Shown here in pieces: positions 12,938-25,017 of a DNA stretch of 64,000 nucleotides. Below the pieces are notes generated by a model. It was not told the origin of the DNA. It worked only from the letters and a program-made list of their open reading frames with translations, and did no database searches. The stretch comes from Echinostoma caproni (Eukaryota; Platyhelminthes; Trematoda; Plagiorchiida; Echinostomatidae), in assembly GCA_900618425.1 (NCBI GenBank), contig UZAN01040240.1, positions 21,535 through 85,534 of the forward strand, in the 5' to 3' direction. Each line of letters opens with the position of its first letter. The stretch's first letter is position 1. A program made the translations under genes and the position numbers.

Positions 12938-14473
12938 CTAGACAAACGTGCTTCACATTAAACCATATGCGGGCAAATGAGATAAAATTGGAGTCTCATT
13001 TTTCAATAGAAAGTGTTCGATTTTTCCACATTTGTTTATTAATTGATCCAGATTATGGTTCTATATAAATGAGGTAATCTGAAACCGAGGGAACTTTATT
13101 ACTCGCCATCATTTCCTGCCTCCAAATATCCTGCTTAGTAGACTAAAACGCCACCGATTTTAGTTTCCTGTTTCAAGCTATTTAAACCAAATCTGTGTCG
13201 ATGCGTAACAAGGTTTAAAAATGTCTGGCGTAATCAGTCTGAGGAGTATCATCTGTAACGAAATTAATGAAATTTCATTTAAAATGAAAACAGCAACAGA
13301 AAAACAAAACAGAATATTGTTTATCCTGATTGACGGCGCTAAGAAATGACCGTATCACTACACGAAACACTCGTAAAAACCAAAATGTAAAACTAAAGGT
13401 TTGGATGCGCTGTTTAGTTACGTATCTCTTTTTCAAAAATCCGCCTTATCTCAAACGTCTGTTCTGTTTCATATGAATACAACATATGGAGCATATTCTC
13501 TTATCCATGACGCCTTTAACACATATTTACGTGTCGATATCAACTGTGATGTTCATTGAAAGAAGTTTAGATTAGATTCAGATTGAAAACCCTAAGCGTT
13601 CACTTGGATTGCTGTCCACATCTGCAAATAAGCAGACTTCCTGACACAGGAGAGTAAAACTAATGTGAAAAACCACAAGGCAGAACACATTTGTGGCGTG
13701 TACATTAAAATTGCATTTATGTGCGATGATTTCATTGCATATTAACCAAAACTGATTAGAGAATAGTTGTATTATCTCTGTCTGACTTGACCATTTAGGT
13801 GTACCGCCCTACTGCAATCGGATTTCAACGATATATTTCAAAATTCCAAACCCGGTAGTGTACGGCCCTTTCGCATTGTTTGGAAAACATCCGATGAGTT
13901 ACCATACTGCAACATCCGTAAGAACTTTGTATCAACCGTGTTACATATGCTGCCAACCAGGACACACGGTTTTCACCATGTTCTTGACCCTCGGAACATA
14001 TCATTAGATTGACTGAAGGTCACAAGTTCAACGACAACGACTGAGTTGCCACAAATTAATCAGTGGTAGAAGGGTAATTGTGGCGCTAACTTCTATGAGA
14101 TGTGTAAAAGAATCAACTGTATTCAAAACGTTTATAATTTTTCCCTGCAGTCAGCGATATTCAGTGAGTTGTCAGTCCAAGCTCTTTAGGATTCGCTGAG
14201 TAAGAATCGTATTTTGACCACTTTAGGACCCCGAAAGGTTTAGGTCGTATGCAGTGTGTCATATTTGTACAACCGAATAAACTCATCGAAAAAACTTATA
14301 TCTGTTAATTTTATAAAAATCTTTTCTTCACGCAAAGGCAGCGGCGCCTGTGGCCATGAGGTATGAATTTCCTCTCTGCACCATACACTGCTATGCTCGA
14401 GTGCCGGAATGCGCAGAATTACAACAGAGTTGAAACCAGGACCAAGCAACTACTAACTGTCCTCATGATCAGT

Positions 14474-14543
14474 ATTGTCATCGTTATCATCATTATCATC
14501 ATCATCATCATCATCATTTCATTCATCATCATCATCATCATTG
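14474..14543. repeat. ATC/GAT microsatellite
   Basis: Imperfect TCATCA triplet repeats interrupted by a short TTTCAT segment. Confidence 0.85.
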
Positions 14544-15349
14544 AAATTACCGGAATTCGATACGCAATATTGCTCAGGTTTACAATGTTGTTGGAATTTT
14601 CTTCTCGGAGGATGAATCGAGATTTCGTCTAATGGGCAGTTAATTTAAAACAATGGTGTTTATTTTTCCAAGGCACATACCGTCGGGAAACACTAGTGCT
14701 GCAAATGAAGAAAAATGTTGAAAAATTAACCTTATGTTAGATGTGGAGATATGCACCGATGTAATTATTCCGCGTATGGGTAAACTCATGCATTCCCTTT
14801 TGATAAATGCACTCTCGTTTGAATACACTATCCCGTCATTGTGTGTGGACCTTAATCGTAAAAACAAGTAGCCACGTGGAATCGCTGGCTATTTTGGTAA
14901 AATCTAGTAAAAGTGTTGCATTCTGTTCGACTATTATTGTACAAATAATCCTGGAGCAGATGTGTGTAGAAAGGAGGCAGAAGGGTTCATATTGCGGCTA
15001 GGGTTGATAAACACGGTTGATACAGTCCTTCCGCCAATAAAATTGGTTAGTGCGTTCACTATGCATCTGATTCAGTAGTGGATTACGATAAATAAGGTGC
15101 CCATATTTAGGATTGAGGAATTATTTGCTCACGATTTTGATTTAACTCGGGATTCCTGGCTAAGATACTTTTATCATAGTACGTTATTTGTTCTACTGCT
15201 CGAGTTCTGTTTGTAAGAATAAAGCCAAAAAAGCGATTCATGAAATGTTCGTATATCATCTAGTGATATTTGATTTGAAGCGTTCAATACAAAGTTACAA
15301 TGTAATGCACAGTGTATTTTCCTTGGATGAATCTAGTTACCACGGAAAA

Positions 15350-15435
15350 TCCACGAAATCAAGTGATGATCGAACCCGGGGACTCACAGACTGAACACAA
15401 GCGCGCTACTCACTCGATTACCGGACAGTCGATCA
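15350..15435 (-). mobile_element. tRNA-like head of SINE family B, fragment
   Basis: Read on the minus strand it gives GTGAGTAGCGCGCTTGTG, then CTGTGAGTCCCCGGGTTCGATC, the same tRNA-like head as the fuller copy at 46068-46230. The family tail is absent or too diverged to see. Confidence 0.5.
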
Positions 15436-17355
15436 GACCCTTGGATTTTATCTGTTGTTTACACAATGATGCTTACGAAATAGTAAAACCCGATTTGCCC
15501 CGATAAATTTCTGTTCATATGTGAGTGCATATGTTCATTGTATATACAGTGCTGACCGACGTTCTTGAACAAAAAACTGAACATACTTGATGAAATATAC
15601 GAATCGGTTCCGCCTCCTATTAATTGGCACATGATATTCACAAACGTGCACTTGGTGGGCTTTAAATCCGTGATCTGGCTAGAATACGGTATTGTTTGTG
15701 TAATGTGATTATAGTTCAAGCGGTTGCACATGAAGAATACTTGCTTCTCATCAACTGAATGACTTTACAAGTGATAAATTTGTAGGTGCTTAAATTCGTT
15801 CTATAAGAGATTAGCGTAAATGTGCTTCTGTGTTCAGTGTTCCTTCTGACTGAAATCCAAGCGGGTGATTGGGATGCATAGCACAAATAGGCTCCGTTAT
15901 CCACAACTGTTTTCATCATGACATCATCATGAATGCATACAATTATTCGACTCTGTTGTGAATATTATGTTAGTGTTCCCTATTAACCCTTCGCTGAAAG
16001 ACAGATAATTTTCGATTTGATTCGCTTTTGAGCCCGATCATTCATTCACAAAGATTTTACCGTTTGTCACATAAAAACCCCAGTAACAAGTATTGATGAA
16101 CGGTAACAAGGAGGGGAAGAAAAACATCTTTGTTCGTGGATCATAGTGATTTACAAAGCGTCGATTGTGCGTTAATGTTACACCATGGGTGAATGTGGTA
16201 ATTCAGATTTTTTACCGAAACCAGGTCGTGACTTGTACTTGTTATTACTAAAGGAGTCCAAAGCAACTAGCTTCCTCTCCTACCTGAATTGGGATATGTG
16301 TTTTTGAAGTGCCAGAATGTGCTTTGCATGTACTGAGTTTCAGCAAACTAATTTGGTTTTCTATCAACTACGGAATGGCTTCACTCCGGGTTGCCTAATT
16401 CCTCATTCGTTTTGACCGCCCAGTGAAAATATTCCCAAATGATTTTTTCTGCACTTTCTCAATGAATAAACTTATTCATATGCTCTCGTGTTGTTTGTTT
16501 GTGGCAACCAATTTGTCACGTACTTCAATATTTATTTTTGACTGATGCATTACAGATCGCTGACTGTAAGTGAAGTTCGAACATTTGCTACCCAAACACA
16601 ACATACAACATATAGCATAATAAAAGCCACTGAAACCTGTAGCTATTCTATACCTGGCTAGATAGATCCGAAACGACTGCAGTCCATCCCAACATCAACT
16701 TGGTTTCACTCAATATTAAGGGAACTTAAGAAGACCACCAAGGTTCCGTGACCGGAGTCCACAAAGATGGATTTATAATAAAGCCTTTAGGGAGCAGTTG
16801 ACTCGAATGTTTCATTTGAAACAGTGACCGAAGCACGCGTGTAACGATCAATGGTTCTAGATGTTGCATAAGCGTAAAAATGTTGAGCATGTAGGAGAAA
16901 CTGTGCGAGTCTATGAAACGTTTGGGATGTTGTTGTTACCCTTAAATAGTCTTGGTAAACGCGGAATTAGATTATTTCCTGCACTCCCTCAAAGTCACTT
17001 TGGATAATTACGAGAAACTGTCCACGTGTTCCTAATGATAGTTTGCCAAAACATGCGCAATTGCGTTTGAGCATGAAATGGAACCGATTTATATTACCAA
17101 TAACACAATTGACTTTTGGCAGATCCAAGTTGTCGGACAGTGTTTATCCGTGTGAGCTTGACTGATAACTGAGTGGATGGTCACTTAAGTGGATAGCAGT
17201 TGTATCACAAGAAAGTGTTTTAAAGCGAATGAGAATAAAACTGGTGAACATAATAGAGGAACGGCGTCCGTTCAACGTCAGGATTGATCGTTCACATATA
17301 ACAAAAAGTAAACGGAATGTTGTTTTGTTCCAAATTCACTTCTCTTTTCTATTAT

Positions 17356-17365
17356 TTTATTTATT
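17356..17365 (-). terminator. poly(A) signal candidates
   Basis: Two overlapping AATAAA hexamers on the minus strand, about 340 nt beyond the stop of the candidate terminal micro-exon-gene exon at 17702-17796. Such hexamers are frequent in AT-rich DNA, so this is positional support only. Confidence 0.35.
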
Positions 17366-17701
17366 ATTGGACCTTCCTAGCCAGCCGGTTGGTGAACTGT
17401 AAGCATTGCAAGATCTGCGCTGTTTGGGAATGGAATCATTGTAACCGTTGGAAAACCCTAATATCATAATGAAAGCAAATTGTGGTTGACAAACCACTGA
17501 AACTTGAAGACATTGAACCAAATGCATAGCTCAGTTCAGAGGGCCTCTTTCCGGTGATTGATCTATGTCAGTTGTTGTCGAATTTCCTACAGTGGATTGT
17601 CCCCGCTGGTTGACCAATGCAGACTGTACCGTAAACTCGCCTCAACACTTGCCCTGATTAGGGGAAGAAAAACACAATACCACTCCTGCTCCCATAAAAG
17701 C

Positions 17702-17796
17702 TCAACAGAAGGTAAACGTAGGTTCAGTCCCGCCAATCCCCTCCTCTTTGTTTTGATGAACCCAAATGTCATATTCTTCGGTAAACACAGCAATAC
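17702..17796 (-). CDS. candidate terminal exon of micro-exon gene
   Basis: A pyrimidine-rich acceptor (TTCGATCTTCCATCCACAG) is followed by GT completing a phase-1 codon, then 30 codons (IAVFTEEYDIWVHQNKEEGI, then GGTEPTFTFC) and a TGA at 17702. The entry phase agrees with every micro-exon upstream and the peptide keeps the Tyr/Trp/Asn flavour of the 3' micro-exons. Two AATAAA signals follow. A second minus-strand frame and a plus-strand frame are also open across this spot, so assignment as the terminal exon is an inference from phase, acceptor quality and position. Confidence 0.4.
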
Positions 17797-18849
17797 CTGT
17801 GGATGGAAGATCGAAGCAAACATGCGGTGCAAATTCAATTCGGTCATAACGTGAGCTGATTGGCACGCTGGTCACACACACGTGCCCTCCACACAATGGT
17901 TGGATGGCTCAGGATTTGACAGCCTAAACGAGATAGGAAGATTGAACGAGATTCAGAGTGAATGTTTTCACATGTTTGGTGAACGGCACTACTCGGGGGC
18001 AGCGAGTGTGCAAAATTCAACCCGTGACAAAATAATGGATACTGCTACTTCTATCTGGGATTTGTTACATTTTGTAACCATCAGCGTTTTTGTTTTTCAA
18101 CACAAAATCCGTGCTGTGAAAATGAATGCAGAGAACAACAACGTCGGGCAGTTATGTATACCACCTAAGCTGCATTGGTATCACCGTCACACAGAAACAT
18201 AGGCTTATGTGCGTAGTCACTGAGGCACTCTATGTTCAAATTGTGGCCTCTGCTAAATCTGTCTTTTACGCCCTCTATGGCGGCTAACCTCAACTCACAC
18301 CTGGATTGCATCCAATACTGCGTGAATTACTCTCTTTCATCATCATGAACCATTACCAGACTTTCTGTAGATCTGTGCAGAATGCGTGCAAATTCTCATT
18401 GTTGATTGCGCATCAAATGCACCAGACACACAAAACCATGAGCAAGTTGGATTAGCTGCCTTGGATGAGACGAATAGAAAATACCGATCCGGAGTTCCCC
18501 GGTAAAATTAGTCATTTCGATTAAGTGACTGGCTAAACCCTCCGGGAACTCGTTGAACCAATCACATCATGCAAAAACACGCGCACGCGTGAGCGCAGTT
18601 CTGCACGCGAGAAAGTACCCGATACACACTGCACTCATTGGGGGCAGTACGCACTGAGTAACTATCAAAAGATGCTCCTCAAATGCGAAAATTCTTTACC
18701 ACTGAATTTGTGTTTCATAACACTGCACTGAGAACTATTTTCACTCACCCATAGACCAGTAAATGAAAACAGACTAGAGGAAGAACTTTGCTGCAGGAAT
18801 GAATGCTTTGTCCAAAGCGAGCAACCCTGACCAGTTTACACAGTCTTAC

Positions 18850-18870
18850 ACAAATTTATGTACCAGATGA
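18850..18870 (-). CDS. possible 21-nt micro-exon (IWYINL)
   Basis: GTAAGA donor and a TGCTACCTAG acceptor bound 21 nt that read TC|IWYINL|T in phase 1. Composition fits the aromatic 3' micro-exons, but the acceptor tract is mediocre. Confidence 0.3.
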
Positions 18871-19473
18871 CTAGGTAGCACGTCGGAAAACCCGGATCAG
18901 TTTGAATGAGATTGACGAGCCATTCGATCGTAGGAAACGTTCCTGGATCCAGCTATCTCGACATACCAGGTTTATAACCAACAGTCCAGAAATGAATGAA
19001 TCCATTTAGCGAACGGGAATCATGGATCGTCCGAGGTAATCTCATTCGGGAAGATGAAAATGTCAACAAAATGGTCGTGTGAAGCAGGGTCTTTCAAGAT
19101 TTAATTAAATATCATACTATCTGTCCTGTGCGAGTCACAACAGCACAGGAGAGAGTGTGATCAATATAATTTTGATAATACCAAAGATGGCAACGGTTGT
19201 CAGATTGTTGTGGTATGTGAACAGAAATTCCGATCTCTGAGAGTCAGTATAAGATCCATACAACGGAGAACGGATACTTTTCCCTCAAGGAAAATATTAG
19301 ATCCCAGATGCATCGCTTAAGTCAGGTTTCATGTTGCCCTCCACATCCTGTATGTCGATTGCAACAAATTCTTTCTCCAAAGTGGTTTTTCAGTTGACCA
19401 TGAAGCGTGGGTATCTCAAATGGTTTCCACTCCATCCAAGTCTGATTTGCAGTGTGTCATTATTTCTTTCCAG

Positions 19474-19507
19474 TGAAAAGAAAGATCAGAGCACCTCTGA
19501 AAGTCAG
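19474..19507 (+). other. plus-strand exon-like segment
   Basis: A strong acceptor (CATTATTTCTTTCCAG) and a perfect CAG|GTAAGT donor bound 34 nt on the plus strand. An upstream acceptor (GTGGTTTTTCAG at 19392) with the same donor would give a 115-nt exon open for 38 codons. No partner exons were found, so it is recorded only as a splice-bounded segment. Confidence 0.2.
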
Positions 19508-20018
19508 GTAAGTGCATGTTTGAATAAACAATGTGTAACAGAACAACAGCCGTTTGAATTGCCGGTAAAAAGCAGAGAATTTCGCCAAATTCAAATCGCA
19601 TGCGAAAGAACGGTGAAACCGCTTCCAAATGACCTGAGTTTCACTGGGTGTAAAGAGTATCACGTAAAAATCACCTTACTGTGTGGTGGGATTCAGTCAG
19701 AGATAAAATGTTACAAAACCTTAGTGTAATGTGTGTAAGTAGATTTGCGGTCGACAAATCACGACACTTTCGGCATGTATGTTACACGGGATTGGAGCTG
19801 AACTTGACCATATTACAGCTAACTAAAGCAAAGGATGATTGAATGAAGGGAGAGAGAAGGGGTATAACCTTACAAACGTTTAGTTTAAAAAATACGCTGA
19901 TTTTGAAAAAAACTAAAACATTCAGCATGATTATCCTGAAGCGAGTTTTAACGTAGCCGAGTTATAGACTGTCGTGTATATCTTTGTGAACAATGGTCAT
20001 GAAAATATGTTCACTTAC

Positions 20019-20036
20019 GTAGTTGCGGTATGTAGT
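20019..20036 (-). CDS. 18-nt micro-exon (YIPQL)
   Basis: Acceptor TACATTTTCCTCAG, donor GTAAGT. Reads AC|YIPQL|C in phase 1. It belongs to the series of 18-nt exons at 23757, 25000, 27185, 27657 and 29446 that share length, phase and a Tyr/Pro core; it is the most 3' strongly supported one. Confidence 0.6.
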
Positions 20037-23000
20037 CTGAGGAAAATGTATCCGGGGTAGAATTTGGCAAAAATAGAGTAAATTCAAATGGAACGATTTA
20101 GGTATATATTAGGGGTAATTAGTCACACATGCTGTTTAAATTCGTTGCACCTGTATTATGTGTTTGCTTGGATGCAGCCCAGCCAGTATCCCCGGGTCTA
20201 TTGAAGAACACTCAACAAGTGACGTGGTAAATTTCCCTAACAGTTTCACTTCTTCTGCTTACACGGGTGGTACTGAAGTATATCCGATTTCCTAGTGATA
20301 TCACAACCCCATAGGTAAAAGAGCTGTTCACTGTGATCAGCATTTCATGCGTCTGATCCCGATTGCGCCCACCTTTGTGCCGAGGGTGCCAAATTTTCGT
20401 CGGCAAATGTTGACTATGATGCCAAACGGATTCAAACATTACAAAGGCAAAGAAAAATAAATCAGTAGTGAATACTATCCATTTGGTGATAAGAACAAAG
20501 CAGAAAAATGTGATTACTTCAGAACTGGATACGGGTTGTGCTCTATGTAATAACCAAACATGAATAAATTACATATCATCAAGCGATTTTTCCGCATTTT
20601 CCGAAACATCCTGAAAACTATTTTTATTTTCCCGTATGTCAGTATGCAACTGAATGAACTAGTTGAACTCTTTCTAAGCCGCTGCAGATTGAGGATAAAT
20701 CAAGACTTCTGAATGAAGAAATCCAGAAAGATAATGGAAGTGGCAAGAAAGGCATGCAGTGCGATGCATGCTAGCAGATATTTGGAATAAGTGTAGTGAA
20801 CTGGAAATAGGGGTATTGTTCAGTGTACACAGTCCTACTGGTAATTGGTTTTCCGTTGACTGCAGACGAAATGGACGGAAATTTCTGCCATAGAGCTTTG
20901 CAATAGGTGGACTGGCAAAGACCATTTAGCTTACTCTGTCTAAATAAATTCCTTTGAACTAATCTCTCTGGCAGACTATAAGCAATCGGACCTAAATTAG
21001 CGGAATCCCTGTCGGGCGAATGGTGTGAGTCTGATTCGTTAGGCAAACATTGATCATTGAGAGCCGGTAGCACGGCACACTCGCTTTTCCCTTGCGGTCG
21101 GGATAGTGGCATTCTTCGTTGAAAAATGTAATTATTATTTCCATGGTGCTAGAACACAAATGGGGGATGTTTGTCTCCAAAAACGATTCCCCATAATCCT
21201 ATCTAAATGAAAGAACATGGATAAAAACGGCAGGTTTGTCTCTGCATTTACGGTAAAAGAACCTACTGAATCCTATTCGAATCGTGATCTAGTGCACACT
21301 ATGTGAGTCCGTCGGACGAAAGTAGCACCATCCACTTTCTTGGTGTCATACTTGGTCACATTTCATAAAACTGAGGTTTAGACTCAAAGTGTTGGTCTAT
21401 AAATTCTGAAAGCCAATTGATCAAATTTCTTAAATATCTGACAAATTCGAGGAACGGGGTTATCAACTTTCAAAATTATTCCATGTGCGTAATGGAGGAT
21501 TTGATTAAATTGCAAATGGGGATCTGTCGTGTGTATAGCAAATGAAGCGTGAACTGATCCCCAGTTGGGTCGATGGATTCGCACGGCTGATGAGACCCAA
21601 CCAGGCTAAAACAGCAGTGCTTCCTAACTTTTCAGTTCACGCATCATTTGCCATAGACACGACGAATTCCTAGTTGAAGTTTTTAAACTACCGAAGAAAG
21701 GTAACTAAAGATAGTCAAAATCTGACTTATATAAAAGCTGAATAACTTTCCTAAACTGATCAGAAATGAATTTATGACAAGCGACTTTTATAACGAATTT
21801 AACAGAATATGCTTTCTGTTCCCTGAACACAGAATGGGTTCCCGAGAATCGTTTGTCCGCTCTCCAAATAAAATGAATCTAGCGTGCTTCTTACGATTCC
21901 TGACGATTCATTGACCGCTTTATGGGGGAGGGTCTAATATCTAACTGATAAGTTGCTTACCATTAACTAACCGCAACACGTATGCTACCGTGTTCATTTG
22001 AAGGTAATTAAGTTGTGATAATATGACCAAACATTAAATCAATGGGAGAAACTTCTGTCAATACCAAGGGTAATCCGATTTTGTATCTGTTGTTACGGAA
22101 ACCTAACAGAACAATTTTTCGGGCCAGGTGCAAAATTTACGAAACCTTTCTACAGTTGCTTGTTTCATCTTGTGCTAAACCGTGGTATTCTATAAAAATG
22201 AAGCTTCGGAAATTCACACGTGATCAAGCACCCAATGTCTGACTTGTCACGTGGCAGAAATTGGCTGACAACAGAGGTTCCTTGGAATAAAGTTGCAAGT
22301 GCTGCATCACTGACGTTGGACCAATTAAAACGTCGGTTGTATACTGGTATCATCGTGGTTATGCATCGAAATATACTTCAGAGATTACTTGAGAGATCGT
22401 GTGGTGATGTACTGGTCATTCAGTGTTGCTGAAATTACTGAAGTAGTCGCATTGCAGATTTGGGATTAGACGATCGGATTTTGATCGGTTGTGTTTCATT
22501 TATTATGCAACGTAGTTGCACTAGGTAAATAAGGAAGTAAATTCAACATCCAGTCAGTTGATGTCTAGAATAATATTTAACTCTCACCCAATCATCTTGA
22601 ATTATTTGTAGACCAGTACTGGCTATACGGTACTAGTCATTTCAGTAAACCTGTTTTTTCATGGACTGCTTTATCATCTTGTTTTTTCGTTGAGCTTTAA
22701 AACGCTTGAAGGTTTTTCGTCAGCAGCCACTCTCTGTGATATAGGTTTTGCTAAGCTTTCGCTGCAGCAAACACGGTGAAAGTGATCCTGGTTGATCGAA
22801 ACTCGGTTTTTTCGATTTCCAACAGTCTATCGAAATATTGATAGTTTATTCTCCTAGCCAATGTTGCACACTTAATTTACAAATGTTCGTTTACGCGGAA
22901 TATGAACAAATAAAGTCAAAAGTCATCTATAACCATGCCGATGGCTGTAGAGAAGGGATGGTTGGTAAGACTATCAAGTTCAGTGGGTATACTTTATAGA

Positions 23001-23756
23001 AGATTGACGATTGGAGGAGGCAGGTGTGCCCTAATTGTTCAACCAGATACGTCAGCGGACGTGGTTATCCACTGCAGTGGGGAACCACTTCCGGCCCCAA
23101 TCATTGTTCACTTCTAAGCCGACGAAGTATATATACTGTCAACAGACAGAATATCTGATTCCGTTATCAAGACAGATGAGCTGTCGCCTACTTAACATCG
23201 CAGAGGCGTTCGAGATTTGTCTGGAGAACCCTTTTCTGTCAGAGACCCGGAAACAATGTGTGAAGACATTTATGCTACCCTTAAACAGATCCCTCAACCT
23301 GATAAATTTCAATGATTGGATGACCGAACAGAAACTAGTTTGTGATCCCTGTGAATCCCATATCCGGTCTCAAGTTAAATTTTGCCCCGACCAAGTTGTC
23401 ATACGAACTTGCCGTTCTCCAAAACTAATATATTTATGTTGCAATGTAGTAGCATCAATAAGAATTATCAAAAATTGTCTGTTTCACTCTAGTGGAATTC
23501 ATTTGCAACGTGCTAGATAAAAAGGAATTCCTTGACATTATATGAGTCGGTTTCAGAATAAATACCCGATTTAACGGATGTTCATCGACCGGCAGCAAAT
23601 GAAAAAATCATCAGCATTATATGTGCATGATGTATACCTGTAATTCACGGATACGTACAGTATCCAAACAGGGTTATTTTTCAAGAATCACATCTTATAG
23701 TCCAGGATCGCACCCAAATAATAATCTGATGCTGACTAACGATAGGGCTAACTTAC
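20037..23756 (-). other. intron of candidate micro-exon gene
   Basis: No further micro-exon was found between 20036 and 23757. It holds the SINE fragment at 21528-21661. A plus-strand frame at 23035-23520 is the longest N-free open frame in the window but has no recognisable domain. Confidence 0.4.
21528..21661 (+). mobile_element. SINE family B fragment inside 30-bp inverted repeats
   Basis: The core (CCCAGTTGGGTCGATGGATT, then GATGAGACCCAACCAGG and CAGTGCTTCC) matches the middle and tail of SINE family B. It is bounded by inverted arms 21528-21557 and 21632-21661, which pair over 30 bp with three mismatches; the right arm is the normal SINE tail and the left arm is an inverted copy of it. 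Confidence 0.6.
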
Positions 23757-23774
23757 GTGGAGTCGGGTGGTAAA
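23757..23774 (-). CDS. 18-nt micro-exon (YHPTP)
   Basis: Acceptor CATTGTTAACCCCATAG, donor GTAAGT. Reads TT|YHPTP|C in phase 1. With the preceding exon's last base (T) the junction codon is TTT (Phe) if 25000-25017 is the neighbour. Confidence 0.6.
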
Positions 23775-24999
23775 CTATGGGGTTAACAATGACAACAAAC
23801 AATCTTGATTTTGGTATAGTTAAGGCGAGCATAGGGTTTCTAGCATTGAAACATAGAATATCACCGTTGCGCATGCATATAATGACATTTTTCGCAGCAA
23901 CCAAAGTGCAGCATAGCACCAAAAAGTAGACGGAACAGTTAGACACAGTATCTGAGTAGAAATCTTTCGCTATGGATACATTTACAAATCCATTAAAAAG
24001 GCAGTTACTGAAGTACAACGCTATAAGTGGACAAATAAATAACCGAAAAAGACAATATTCGTGTCATGCAAGAAGACAAAATCGAAGATAACTAATTAAA
24101 GCCGTACAAGATTCAAGTGATCCATCAAGAAAGGATATGTATAGTTATAGAGAAAACCAGAAAATAACGAGAAGTTAGAAATCGAAGGGATATAATCTAC
24201 CAAATTAGTTTGCAGTTCTGCAACAAACAATTCATTGTTCAAAACAGGCCCACAAGAACACAATCGGTGCGGGTCTCAATTCAGAACTATCAATAAGGAC
24301 ATAATTTTGATTTTAGATCATCCAACTGGTTGATCAGACCTACCCTTAATCCTACACAAAACAATTTCTGGAAGATCAGAATTCGTCGAAGAACTCGATC
24401 AGTCAGCATATCCGCATCCATCAAATCTACCTCCTCAGGCAACCAATGTACTCGTCAACTCGATCCGTCACAAACGTCACAACAGAACAACAGCAGCCAC
24501 CGACTAATTGATAACCAACTAACAGATTAAATGTGTCTACATTGTCTTCTATCACCACCATAAAGATAAACAACTACCAAACAAGAAACTCTATGTCTTC
24601 CTACCACACTCACTGACCCATACAACGAAATAAAACTGCCTGGGTTCAAATACAGTTAATTCCGATATTGTGAATATCATGTCGATTGGTGATGAAATCT
24701 TGGCAATCTGAGAGGAAAACTTCGGGAACAAATGGGGACTTTTTTACGAGTTAGCAGGAAAAAGGTTCATCAGAGACGTTTTGTAACTGGCATGTTATTT
24801 CGCCGATTGACTTCCCGGATTAAATCTTACGTGCTGAAAAGATGTCACAACAACTTATACATTTTCCTTCATTGGAATGCGACACTACTGTTATCTGGTT
24901 TCTCTGATCAAGTTGTGTTCCACAATGGACCGGAACTATTGATAACAAATGATCAGGAGATAGGATTGCACAATTTACTGCAAATCTGTTAGGACTTAC

Positions 25000-25017
25000 A
25001 TGGATATGGGTAGGGTG
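25000..25017 (-). CDS. 18-nt micro-exon (PYPYP)
   Basis: Acceptor TTTATACTTCAACAG, donor GTAAGT. Reads CA|PYPYP|T in phase 1, a near-perfect Pro-Tyr repeat. Confidence 0.65.

Larger units (their letters stand above)
12938..17345. other. non-coding stretch with simple repeats and a SINE
   Basis: Apart from the ATC-type microsatellite near 14474 and a SINE head at 15350-15435 (listed separately) I see no splice-bounded exon or recognisable protein on either strand. Confidence 0.4.

Noticed and set aside
14363..14632. Isoleucine-rich plus-strand frame
   Set aside because: Simply the translation of the ATC microsatellite.
17558..17854. Plus-strand 98-codon frame with AAG|GTAAAC donor
   Set aside because: Competes with the minus-strand terminal exon candidate; peptide not recognisable and no plus-strand partner exons found.
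23035..23520. Plus-strand open frame of 161 codons
   Set aside because: Longest N-free frame, but no recognisable motif and no coherent splice borders. A neighbouring frame faintly resembles a retroelement endonuclease, not enough to call.
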